Shown one piece after another: positions 5,586 to 11,269 of a stretch of DNA of 11,269 nt. The position numbers and the translations under genes were made by a program. The notes below the pieces were generated by a model. The model did not search any database. It was not told the origin of the DNA and saw only the letters and a list, made by a program, of their open reading frames with translations. Source of the DNA: Clostridium sp. SCN 57-10 (GTDB lineage Bacteria > Bacillota > Clostridia > Oscillospirales > Butyricicoccaceae); the NCBI GenBank assembly GCA_001725215.1, contig MEFT01000078.1, positions 3,430 to 14,698 of the forward strand, given 5' to 3'. The number at the start of each line of letters is the position of its first letter. Positions within the stretch are counted from its first letter, which is position 1.

Positions 5586-7124
5586 TTAAGCTTTTTTTAT
5601 GGGAATACCGAGTTTTGCGGCATTACTCAACAAATCGGAGGCTCCCGCGGAGAGCGCGGGCTTTTTTTCGCCTTTTTTGGAAACGCGCACCTCGGAAAAA
5701 CCAAGCTCGCGCGCGGCGGTGGTGAATAGCTCAACGTTGGTCGGCTTTTCCATGAACACGACCGATTCCTCCGGCACGGCGAGATGCAAAATGTGCTCCG
5801 CGCCCGATACGTCAGACAGCTCAAGATAGGCGCGTACCGCGGGGTTGACACGCGGGGCGACCTTTTCGGCAAACGACGCGCGCAGCGCGCAATCTCCGTC
5901 GCCGGATGACATGGCCTCCGTGCGCTGAGGTTTCTCCTCCGGTGCCGGCTTTTCGGCAGCAACCGGTTTTTCCGCGGGCGCGGTGCGCTGCGGAACCGAT
6001 ACGGCGGCGAGCGTCGCAGCCGGTGCGGCGGGCGTCTGCGGTGCTGTGCGCAGACATAGCTTGACGAGGCACATCTCCGCGTCGGTACGCCGAATGGCGG
6101 TGCGCGTCAGCCGGGTGAGCAGGTCGTTGATGGTTGTGAGGAAAAATTCAAGCGTGGCCGCGTCGCACGCCGAGGCAAGCTCGCTCAGGCGGCGCACATC
6201 GTAAGAAAACGAGGAGGCGAGATAGTCGGCCTTACCGGTCGCCTTGAGCACATAGAGATCGCGTATGAGCGATAGAAGCTCGTCAAACAGCGAGGTGATG
6301 TCACGCCCCAGGCGGTAGCTTTCCGAAAAACCGGCGAGCGCCGCGGGCACATCGCCGGCAAGCAGCGCGGAAAACAGCGCGTCAAGCGCTTCGTTTGACG
6401 TAAGGCCGAGCGCCTGCGCCACCGTCTCCGCTGTCACGTCTCCGTCGCCGACGCAGCGGTCAAGCAGAGAAATCGCGTCACGCATCGAGCCGTCGCCCAG
6501 TCGGGCGAGCAGTGCCGCCGCGTCTTCCGAAAGCGCAAGCCCCTCGCCCGAAGCGATGCCGAGCAGGCGGCGCGCGATGACCGACGGCGCAATGCGGCGG
6601 AAGTCATAGCGCTGGCAGCGCGACAATACGGTGGCGGGCACCTTGTGAAGCTCGGTCGTCGCAAGAATGAACAGCACATGGGCGGGCGGCTCCTCAAGCG
6701 TTTTGAGCAGCGCGTTAAATGCCCCTGCAGAAAGCATATGCACTTCATCGATGATATAAACACGGCGGCGCAGCGCGGAGGGCGCATAAACCGCTTCGTC
6801 GCGGATTTCGCGGATGTTGTCCACGCCGTTGTTCGACGCGGCGTCGATTTCGGTGACGTCGAGCGCCGAGTCTTCCAAAATCGCGCGGCAGGAGGGACAC
6901 TCGTTGCACGGGTTGCCGTGCACGGGACGCTCACAGCAGGCGGCACGGGCAAGTATTTTCGCGCACGTCGTTTTGCCTGTGCCGCGTGTTCCGCAAAACA
7001 GGTAAGCGTGCGACACGCGCCCGTTTTCGACCTGCGCGCGTAGTGCGTCCGTGATATGCTCTTGTCCGAACACGTCGTCAAAGACCGACGGGCGCCATTT
7101 GCGATAGAGCGCAAGATGTGACAT
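5586..7124 (-). CDS. dnaX: DNA polymerase III subunit gamma/tau
   Basis: DnaX is the ATPase of the clamp loader, which opens the sliding clamp and tethers the polymerase. The 512-residue protein starts MSHLALYRKWRPSVF, the usual DnaX N-terminus. Walker A is GTRGTGKTT (45-53), zinc ligands are C64, C73, C76 and C79, Walker B is IIDEVH (124-129), sensor 1 is ATTELHKVP (155-163), the SRC arginine-finger motif is at 168-170, and sensor 2 is GSMRDA (212-217). The collar domain is followed by an Ala/Pro/Glu linker (about 360-405) and a C-terminal tau-like domain. The ATG at 7124 has a perfect AGGAGG 6 nt upstream (7131-7136). An in-frame TTG at 7139 lies before that site and was rejected. Residues 486-488 are encoded by GAA AAA AAG, followed by a GC hairpin. 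Confidence 0.97.
   Translation of the reverse strand: MSHLALYRKWRPSVFDDVFGQEHITDALRAQVENGRVSHAYLFCGTRGTGKTTCAKILARAACCERPVHGNPCNECPSCRAILEDSALDVTEIDAASNNGVDNIREIRDEAVYAPSALRRRVYIIDEVHMLSAGAFNALLKTLEEPPAHVLFILATTELHKVPATVLSRCQRYDFRRIAPSVIARRLLGIASGEGLALSEDAAALLARLGDGSMRDAISLLDRCVGDGDVTAETVAQALGLTSNEALDALFSALLAGDVPAALAGFSESYRLGRDITSLFDELLSLIRDLYVLKATGKADYLASSFSYDVRRLSELASACDAATLEFFLTTINDLLTRLTRTAIRRTDAEMCLVKLCLRTAPQTPAAPAATLAAVSVPQRTAPAEKPVAAEKPAPEEKPQRTEAMSSGDGDCALRASFAEKVAPRVNPAVRAYLELSDVSGAEHILHLAVPEESVVFMEKPTNVELFTTAARELGFSEVRVSKKGEKKPALSAGASDLLSNAAKLGIPIKKA
5644..5668 (+). other. GC hairpin plus T7, antisense to the dnaX 3' end
   Basis: On the plus strand CCCGCG (5644-5649) pairs with CGCGGG (5655-5660) around GAGAG, and CTTTTTTT follows, which looks like an intrinsic terminator facing against dnaX. 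On the dnaX mRNA the same sequence is an A7 run ending in A AAA AAG and followed directly by the hairpin. It may simply reflect Lys and Ala/Pro codon choice. It could also stop antisense transcription or act as a slippage site. Confidence 0.45.
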
Positions 7125-7154
7125 GCCGCACCTCCTCAAGCCGCGTACTCATAC

Positions 7155-7181
7155 AAAAAACGCCGCAGAACGCCTGCGGCG
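7155..7181 (-). terminator. Rho-independent terminator of the SRP RNA gene
   Basis: On the minus strand CGCCGCAG (7181-7174) pairs with CTGCGGCG (7168-7161) around a 5-nt loop, and TTTTTT follows (7160-7155). The stem is 8 bp and GC-rich. The hairpin lies 9 nt after the SRP RNA terminal helix and only 30 nt before the dnaX start codon. Confidence 0.92.
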
Positions 7182-7190
7182 AAGCTTTGT

Positions 7191-7478
7191 GGATCGATCC
7201 CGCCGTGCAGGGCAGGTTCGAGCGGTCCGTGCATCCGTTTCACAGTCTTCGGCTCAAAATCGGTTGGCCGCGGCACACGCAAAGTGCCGCTTAATGCTGC
7301 TCGGTTCCCCGCCTGACATGGTTCACAGCGTCGCGTTGCGCGGGACCGATCTCTCTTAACCTCTGACGATGGACTGCAATGCATGGATGCGCCCTCAAAT
7401 GCCCGATCACCTCTGCGTATAGCGGATTTCAGATACAGGGAGCCGCTGCTTCCCCGGTCGGCACGGCAGGATACATCC
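7191..7478 (-). ncRNA. ffs: Signal recognition particle RNA, large type
   Basis: This is the RNA of the signal recognition particle, which binds Ffh and targets membrane and secreted proteins cotranslationally. The Ffh-binding apical hairpin is at 7319-7294: ATGTCAGG, then CGG-GGAA-CCG, then AGCAGCAT, with the conserved asymmetric loop. The Alu domain at the 5' end has GCCGTGCCGACCGGGG and the conserved AATCCGCTATA (7428-7418), as in clostridial SRP RNAs. The 5' end (GGATGTATCC, from 7478) pairs with the 3' end (GGATCGATCC, to 7191) in a nearly complete 18-bp terminal helix. About 288 nt is close to the size of the Bacillus scRNA. The mature ends are inferred from that helix. A strong promoter and terminator flank it. 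Short open frames across it are not genes. Confidence 0.95.
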
Positions 7479-7492
7479 ACAAAGTACTATTT

Positions 7493-7521
7493 AGTATATC
7501 GGAAAAACAAAAAAGAATCAA
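7493..7521 (-). promoter_or_regulatory. Predicted sigma-A promoter of the SRP RNA gene
   Basis: On the minus strand TTGATT (7521-7516) and TATACT (7498-7493) are separated by 17 nt. They match the consensus at 4 of 6 and 5 of 6 bases. Transcription would begin near 7486, about 8 nt upstream of the terminal helix, so a short 5' precursor would need trimming. The surrounding sequence is AT-rich with T-runs upstream. This promoter probably also feeds dnaX-ybaB-recR. Confidence 0.75.
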
Positions 7522-7523
7522 TC

Positions 7524-7553
7524 AAAAAAGTGTGAATTGTGAGAAACATCTCA
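7524..7553 (-). terminator. Weak candidate terminator of rnpB
   Basis: On the minus strand TGAGA and TCTCA form a 5-bp stem with a 4-nt loop (7553-7540). Ten nucleotides separate it from a T6 run (7529-7524). The stem is short and the spacing poor, so termination here may be partial and rnpB may read through into the SRP RNA gene. Confidence 0.3.
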
Positions 7554-7556
7554 GTC

Positions 7557-7924
7557 AGAAAGCATGGCCCGTGCGCTGCCTGCGGGCCTGTAAGCCGGGT
7601 TCTGTTAAAAACAGCCATCTGTCTGGAGCATACGTTGCCGCAGCCCTCAAGCCACCCTTTTGGAAGACGGGCCGAGCAAGCCCATGCGTCTTCACTTGAT
7701 GTTGCTTCGGATAGAGTTTACAGGGTGGCGCGGTCTCCCGCGTCACCGGTGGGCTCTTACCCCGCCTTTCCACCCTTACCTGCCAAAGGCAGGCGGTATA
7801 TCTCTGTTGCACTTGTCCTGAGGTCACCCTCGGCGGCCGTTAGCCGCTATCCTGCTCTGCGAAGCCCGGACTTTCCTCCCACACGCCCTTACGGCGCGCA
7901 GGCGGCTGTTCAGCTTGCTTGCAC
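7557..7924 (-). ncRNA. rnpB: RNase P RNA, type A
   Basis: This is the catalytic RNA of RNase P, which makes the mature 5' ends of tRNAs. The conserved 5' region GGGAGGAAAGTCCGGGCTTC is at 7880-7861, and the matching 3' strand ACAGAACCCGGCTTACAGGCC is at 7605-7585; these form P4. Between them lie GAGGGTGACCTC, ACAGAGATATACCGCC, GGTAAGGGTG and GTAAACTCTATCCGAAGCAAC, in the order expected for type A. P2 is supported by GCCTGCG (7903-7897) pairing with CGCAGGC (7584-7578). P1 can pair about 7922-7912 with 7558-7568, with mismatches, which sets the approximate ends. The roughly 368-nt length is normal. A strong promoter lies directly upstream. Open frames across this interval are not genes. Confidence 0.95.
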
Positions 7925-7929
7925 CGTGT

Positions 7930-7958
7930 ATTATACCGCGTCTGCCCTTGCAAGTCAA
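7930..7958 (-). promoter_or_regulatory. Strong predicted sigma-A promoter of rnpB
   Basis: On the minus strand TTGACT (7958-7953) and TATAAT (7935-7930) are separated by 17 nt, matching the consensus at 5 of 6 and 6 of 6 bases. The predicted transcription start near 7922-7924 coincides with the start of RNase P RNA helix P1, so little or no 5' trimming is needed. Its -35 box is 20 bp from the -35 box of the divergent murD promoter. Confidence 0.92.
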
Positions 7959-7963
7959 CCGCC

Positions 7964-7998
7964 GTCCCGAGGTGTTGATTGACATTTGTCCCGAGGTG
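7964..7998. repeat. Perfect 11-nt direct repeat in the murD promoter
   Basis: GTCCCGAGGTG occurs at 7964-7974 and again at 7988-7998, 24 bp apart from start to start. The first copy lies between the divergent -35 boxes of rnpB and murD, and the second lies in the murD spacer between -35 and -10. It could be a protein-binding site or a small duplication. No known operator was recognised. Confidence 0.6.
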
Positions 7999-8008
7999 GG
8001 GATATAAT
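7979..8008 (+). promoter_or_regulatory. Consensus sigma-A promoter of murD
   Basis: TTGACA (7979-7984) and TATAAT (8003-8008) are both perfect consensus boxes, separated by 18 nt. Transcription would start near 8015 and leave a leader of about 25 nt before the murD ATG. One copy of the 11-nt direct repeat lies in the spacer, where a bound protein would interfere with RNA polymerase. Confidence 0.92.
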
Positions 8009-8039
8009 GGTTTCGTATTGCTGGAAGTGGAGGACTTCT

Positions 8040-9419
8040 ATGACAAAATTTGAAAATTTTTTGTCGCAACTGCGCGGCAAACGCGTCGCTGTTATAGGCA
8101 TCGGCGTCTCGAATACCCCGCTTTTACGCTTGCTGCTTTCGGCCGGCGCGCACGTTACGGCATGTGACCGCAAAAACCGCGAAGCGCTCGGTGCGCTTGC
8201 CGGCGAGCTTGAGGCGGCCGGCGCGTACCTCAAGCTTGGCGACCGATATCTTGATGAGCTTGGTGGAGCCGAGCTGATTTTCCGCACGCCGGGACTGAGA
8301 CCCGACACGCCGCAGCTTTGCGCGGCGCGCGCGCGCGGCGCAGTCGTGACCAGCGAAATGGAAACGTTTTTTGAGGTGTGTCCCTGCACGATGCTCGCCG
8401 TGACCGGCTCGGACGGCAAAACGACGACGACCACGCTCATTGCCGAAATGCTGAAAAATGCGGGCAACACGGTCTGGCTCGGCGGTAACATCGGCGCGCC
8501 GCTGCTTGCCGACACAGGACGCATGAAGCCGGAGGATTTCGCCGTGCTCGAGCTTTCGTCCTTCCAACTCATGACGATGACGCGTTCGCCCCATGTGGCC
8601 GTCATCACCAACCTTTCACCCAACCACCTCGACTATCACCTCGATATGGCGGAGTATGTCGAGGCGAAAACCAATATTTTTTCGCACCAAAGCACGGGCG
8701 ACGTGCTCGTGCTCAACGCGGACAACGCGGAAACGGCTGCGCTTGCGGCGCGCGCGCACGGCGAGGTGCGTCTGTTCAGCCGCGCGTCGCGCCCCGAAGA
8801 CGGCGTCTCGTTTGACGGCGCGACGCTGTTCGCCGAGCGGGACGGCACGCATACGCCGCTTTTTGCGCGGCCTGCCGACAGGCTGCGCGGCCTGCACAAT
8901 GTGGAGAATATGATGGCGGCGTGCGCCGCCGTGCGCGACTATGTGCCGGCAGAGGTCATGGCGCATACTGTTGAGACGTTTGCGGGCATCGAGCACCGCT
9001 GCGAGCTCGTGCGCGTGCTCGACGGCGTTTCCTATTACAACGATTCGATCGCCTCCTCACCGACGCGCTGCGCCGCGGGGCTGGTCGCCTTTGAGCAGAA
9101 GGTGATTCTGATCGCAGGCGGCTATGACAAGCATATTCCGTTCGACGAGCTCGGCTTTGTCATTCGCGACCATGTAAAGCTTTTGCTGCTGTGCGGCGCG
9201 ACGGCGGAGGCTATTGAGCATGCCGTGCGCGCGGCGGGCGGAGTGACGCCCCCCATCGTGCGGTGCGAGAAGCTGGAAGAGTGCGTAAGCACCGCGCGCG
9301 CGAGTGCCTTGCCGGGCGATATCGTTACGCTGTCGCCAGCGTGCGCCTCGTTTGATCAGTTCCCCAATTTCATGAAGCGCGGCGAATACTTCAAAGAGCG
9401 CGTTCATGAGCTCAAATAA
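8040..9419 (+). CDS. murD: UDP-MurNAc-L-Ala--D-glutamate ligase MurD
   Basis: MurD adds D-glutamate to UDP-MurNAc-L-alanine with ATP in the cytoplasmic stage of peptidoglycan synthesis. The 459-residue length is standard. An N-terminal Rossmann-like UDP-binding domain has VIGIGVSNTPLLRLL (18-32). The ATP site is VTGSDGKTTTT (121-131). GGNIG (148-152), ELSSFQL (171-177), NLSPNHLDYH (191-200) and the probable carbamylated lysine in YVEAKTNIF (K210) follow. The C-terminal domain has YYNDSIASSPT and the late LSPACASFDQF motif. GGAGG at 8029-8033 is 6 nt from the ATG at 8040. An upstream in-frame ATG at 7986 lies inside the promoter and was rejected. The gene lies apart from any division and cell wall cluster visible here and precedes two M42 peptidases. 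Confidence 0.95.
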   Translation: MTKFENFLSQLRGKRVAVIGIGVSNTPLLRLLLSAGAHVTACDRKNREALGALAGELEAAGAYLKLGDRYLDELGGAELIFRTPGLRPDTPQLCAARARGAVVTSEMETFFEVCPCTMLAVTGSDGKTTTTTLIAEMLKNAGNTVWLGGNIGAPLLADTGRMKPEDFAVLELSSFQLMTMTRSPHVAVITNLSPNHLDYHLDMAEYVEAKTNIFSHQSTGDVLVLNADNAETAALAARAHGEVRLFSRASRPEDGVSFDGATLFAERDGTHTPLFARPADRLRGLHNVENMMAACAAVRDYVPAEVMAHTVETFAGIEHRCELVRVLDGVSYYNDSIASSPTRCAAGLVAFEQKVILIAGGYDKHIPFDELGFVIRDHVKLLLLCGATAEAIEHAVRAAGGVTPPIVRCEKLEECVSTARASALPGDIVTLSPACASFDQFPNFMKRGEYFKERVHELK

Positions 9420-9440
9420 GGATAGAGGAAGGTGCAGACA

Positions 9441-10478
9441 TTGGAACTCAAGGACAAACTGAAAAAGCTCGTCAACGCCTACGGCGTGTCGGGCCAGGAG
9501 TTCGCGGTCAGCGCCATCGCGGCAGAGCTGCTTTCTCCCCTGGTGGATAAAGTAGACATTGACGGCTTCGGAAACGTGACGGGCTATCGCTCGTGCGGCA
9601 TTCCGGGCGCCAAAAAGCTGCTGGTGGACGCTCACCTCGACCAAATCGGCTTCCTTGTCACGCAGGTGACCGACGAGGGATTTTTGCGTTTCATGGGCAT
9701 GGGCGTTGACCCGCGCATGCTGCTCGGCAGTGAGCTGACCGTGATGACACGCGGCGGCGAAAACCTGCTCGGCATCGTGGCAGCCATGCCGCCCCATATG
9801 CAAAGCCCGGGCGACCGCAGCAAAGCGCTGCCCATTTCCGAAATGGTTGTCGACATCGGCATGACGGGCGAGCAGGCGAAAGAGAAGGTGCATGTCGGCG
9901 ATTACATGGCCTTTGCAAACGACGCCATTGATCTGCAGGGCGACGTGGTGTGCGGAAAGTCGATGGACGACCGCGCCTGCTTCGTTTCGATTCTCCACGC
10001 GCTCGAGCTGATGAAAAACAAGCCGCTTGCCGTTGATTTCATCGTAACGGGCACGACAAAAGAAGAGCTCGGCGGACACGGCGCGCAGACCCGTACTTAT
10101 CACGAAAAGCCCGACTATGCCATCGCCATCGATGTGTGCCACGCGACGACGCCCGACGCTGCCCCTTCCGACTTCACAAGCAAGTTCGGCGGCGGCCCCG
10201 TCATCAGCATCGGCACAAACTCGGTGCCGCGCTTTGCGCGCCGCGTGATTGAGACGGCGCGCGCCAAACAGGTGCCGTTCCAGCTCAACGCCGCGCCGTC
10301 GCACACCGGTACCAACGCGTGGAGCATGCAGCACATCGGCGAAGGCCTGCCGACGCTCGTTGTCTCGCTGCCGCTCAAATATATGCATTCGCCCGTGGAA
10401 ATGCTGCGCATGGCCGACGTGAAAAATGTCGGACGGCTGATCGCCGAGTTTGCAATGGCATTCAACGGAACACTGTAA
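9441..10478 (+). CDS. M42 family glutamyl aminopeptidase, copy 1
   Basis: M42 peptidases are cytoplasmic dizinc aminopeptidases that form large tetrahedral (TET) particles and degrade peptides. The family also includes proteins mislabelled as endoglucanases. The 345-residue product has HLDQIGF (H65, D67), KSMDDRAC (D176), TKEELGGHGAQT (E208, E209), IDVCHA (D231) and KYMHSPVEM (H316). These cover the dizinc ligands and the catalytic glutamate. The TTG at 9441 was chosen because GAGGAAGG (9425-9432) is 8 nt upstream. A GTG at 9432 overlaps that site and is unlikely to initiate. The murD stop is 21 nt upstream, so cotranscription from the murD promoter is likely. A second M42 gene begins 13 nt downstream. 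Confidence 0.92.
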   Translation: MELKDKLKKLVNAYGVSGQEFAVSAIAAELLSPLVDKVDIDGFGNVTGYRSCGIPGAKKLLVDAHLDQIGFLVTQVTDEGFLRFMGMGVDPRMLLGSELTVMTRGGENLLGIVAAMPPHMQSPGDRSKALPISEMVVDIGMTGEQAKEKVHVGDYMAFANDAIDLQGDVVCGKSMDDRACFVSILHALELMKNKPLAVDFIVTGTTKEELGGHGAQTRTYHEKPDYAIAIDVCHATTPDAAPSDFTSKFGGGPVISIGTNSVPRFARRVIETARAKQVPFQLNAAPSHTGTNAWSMQHIGEGLPTLVVSLPLKYMHSPVEMLRMADVKNVGRLIAEFAMAFNGTL

Positions 10479-10491
10479 GGGAGGGGAAACC

Positions 10492-11269
10492 ATGAAAGAA
10501 CTGCTTCGTGACCTCTGCCTGCTCGACGGCGTGCCCGGCTATGAAGAAGAGGTCGCCGATTTCATCACTGAAAAGGCAAAGCCGTATGCCGATGAGCTCA
10601 TTCGAGACGAGCTTGGCAATGTGCTGGTCTTCAAAAAAGGTGTGCAGGCGCGCCCCGCACCCGTCATGTTGTGCGCTCATATCGACGAGGTTGGCTTTCT
10701 CGTCTGCGACTATACGTCGGACGGCATGCTGATGGTCGACACGGCGGGCGGCATCGACCCGCGCGTGCTTATCGGCCGTCGTGTGCGCGTCGGCAAGGAT
10801 AAAATCCGCGGCGTCATTTCGCTTAAGGCCATTCATTTGACTACGGCGGAAGAGCGCAAAAGCGCGCCCCCGCTCGAGCGCCTCTACATCGACATCGGTG
10901 CGTCGGGTAAAGAAGAGGCGCAGGGCTTGGTGCAGATCGGCGACCCTGTGACCTTTGACAGCGCTTTCATCGAGTTTGGCGACGGCTGCATCAAGGCAAA
11001 AGCGATTGACGACCGCCTCGGCTGCGCCGTCATGCTTACGCTGCTCAGCGAGCCGCTGCCCTATGACACCTGGTTCGCCTTCACGACGAACGAAGAAACC
11101 AATGGCTACGGTGCGAAAGTTGCGGCACAGCGCATCGCTCCCGCCTACTGCGCGACCATCGAAGCGACGACGGCGGCCGATATGCCCGACGTGCCCAAGC
11201 ACCTGCGCTCGACCGTGCAGCGCTGCGGTGCGGCCGTTTCCATCATGGACGGCGGCACGATTTATGACC
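10492..11269 (+). CDS. M42 family aminopeptidase, copy 2 (3' end cut)
   Basis: Only the first 259 codons are in the window and the frame is still open at the edge; M42 proteins are normally about 340-360 residues. AHIDEVGF (H63, D65), AIDDRLG (D173) and TTNEETNGYGAK (E201, E202) match the M42 dizinc site and catalytic glutamate. TIEATTAADMPD carries E224 where copy 1 has D231. Such a Glu-x-Thr-Thr-Ala pattern occurs in other M42 members, as far as I recall. The C-terminal histidine ligand lies beyond the edge. The ATG at 10492 follows GGGAGGGG (10479-10486) by 5 nt. It is the second of a tandem pair. The sequence differs widely from copy 1, so this is an old paralogue and not a recent duplication. 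Confidence 0.92.
   Translation, partial: MKELLRDLCLLDGVPGYEEEVADFITEKAKPYADELIRDELGNVLVFKKGVQARPAPVMLCAHIDEVGFLVCDYTSDGMLMVDTAGGIDPRVLIGRRVRVGKDKIRGVISLKAIHLTTAEERKSAPPLERLYIDIGASGKEEAQGLVQIGDPVTFDSAFIEFGDGCIKAKAIDDRLGCAVMLTLLSEPLPYDTWFAFTTNEETNGYGAKVAAQRIAPAYCATIEATTAADMPDVPKHLRSTVQRCGAAVSIMDGGTIYD

Noticed and set aside
7123..7982. Several open frames of 60-150 codons on both strands
   Set aside because: They lie across the RNase P RNA and SRP RNA genes, whose conserved sequences and structures explain the interval.
9057..10493. Very long minus-strand open frame (478 codons) opposite murD and the first M42 gene
   Set aside because: It is the shadow of strongly GC3-biased plus-strand genes that carry clear catalytic motifs. 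Its translation is His/Arg-rich with no recognisable domain.
10462..11202. Minus-strand open frame of about 246 codons opposite the second M42 gene
   Set aside because: The plus strand has the M42 metal-site motifs and a strong ribosome binding site; the antisense translation has no family features.

Overview
The window looks like chromosomal housekeeping DNA from a GC-rich member of the Clostridia, probably a gut-type Oscillospirales or Christensenellales relative. This is inferred from content: Shine-Dalgarno sites of the AGGAGG type, a large SRP RNA with an Alu domain immediately upstream of dnaX, a type A RNase P RNA, an EF-P with the PGKG loop next to an Xaa-Pro peptidase, and an acidic zinc-ribbon protein after efp. 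No tRNA, rRNA, CRISPR array, insertion sequence or phage gene was seen.

Layout. Positions 1-150 hold the N-terminal part of an unidentified minus-strand gene. A plus-strand block (365-4603) follows: a broken yqeG, an endonuclease IV-like TIM-barrel protein overlapping it by 4 nt, and an Xaa-Pro aminopeptidase. Next come efp under its own promoter, a very acidic and cysteine-rich zinc-ribbon protein, a strong terminator, and a small P-loop kinase ending in a bidirectional hairpin. A minus-strand block (7924 down to 4638) reads rnpB, SRP RNA (ffs), dnaX, ybaB and recR. From 8040 onward the plus strand carries murD and two tandem M42 metallopeptidases, the second cut by the window edge.

How the parts relate. 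The minus block groups RNA maturation (RNase P RNA), protein targeting (SRP RNA) and DNA replication and repair (DnaX clamp loader, YbaB, RecR). There is almost no room for a separate dnaX promoter downstream of the SRP terminator, so dnaX-ybaB-recR may depend on terminator read-through. rnpB and murD diverge from a compact region with two near-consensus sigma-A promoters and an 11-nt direct repeat around the murD -35 box. Xaa-Pro peptidase and EF-P are neighbours, as in Bacillus.

I did not find a clear new defence or mobile system. The most notable items are the yqeG frameshift with an apparent internal deletion, the (Asp-Cys)6 protein encoded by a hexanucleotide repeat, the rnpB-ffs-dnaX arrangement, the direct repeat in the murD promoter, and an A AAA AAG tract followed by a hairpin near the end of dnaX.
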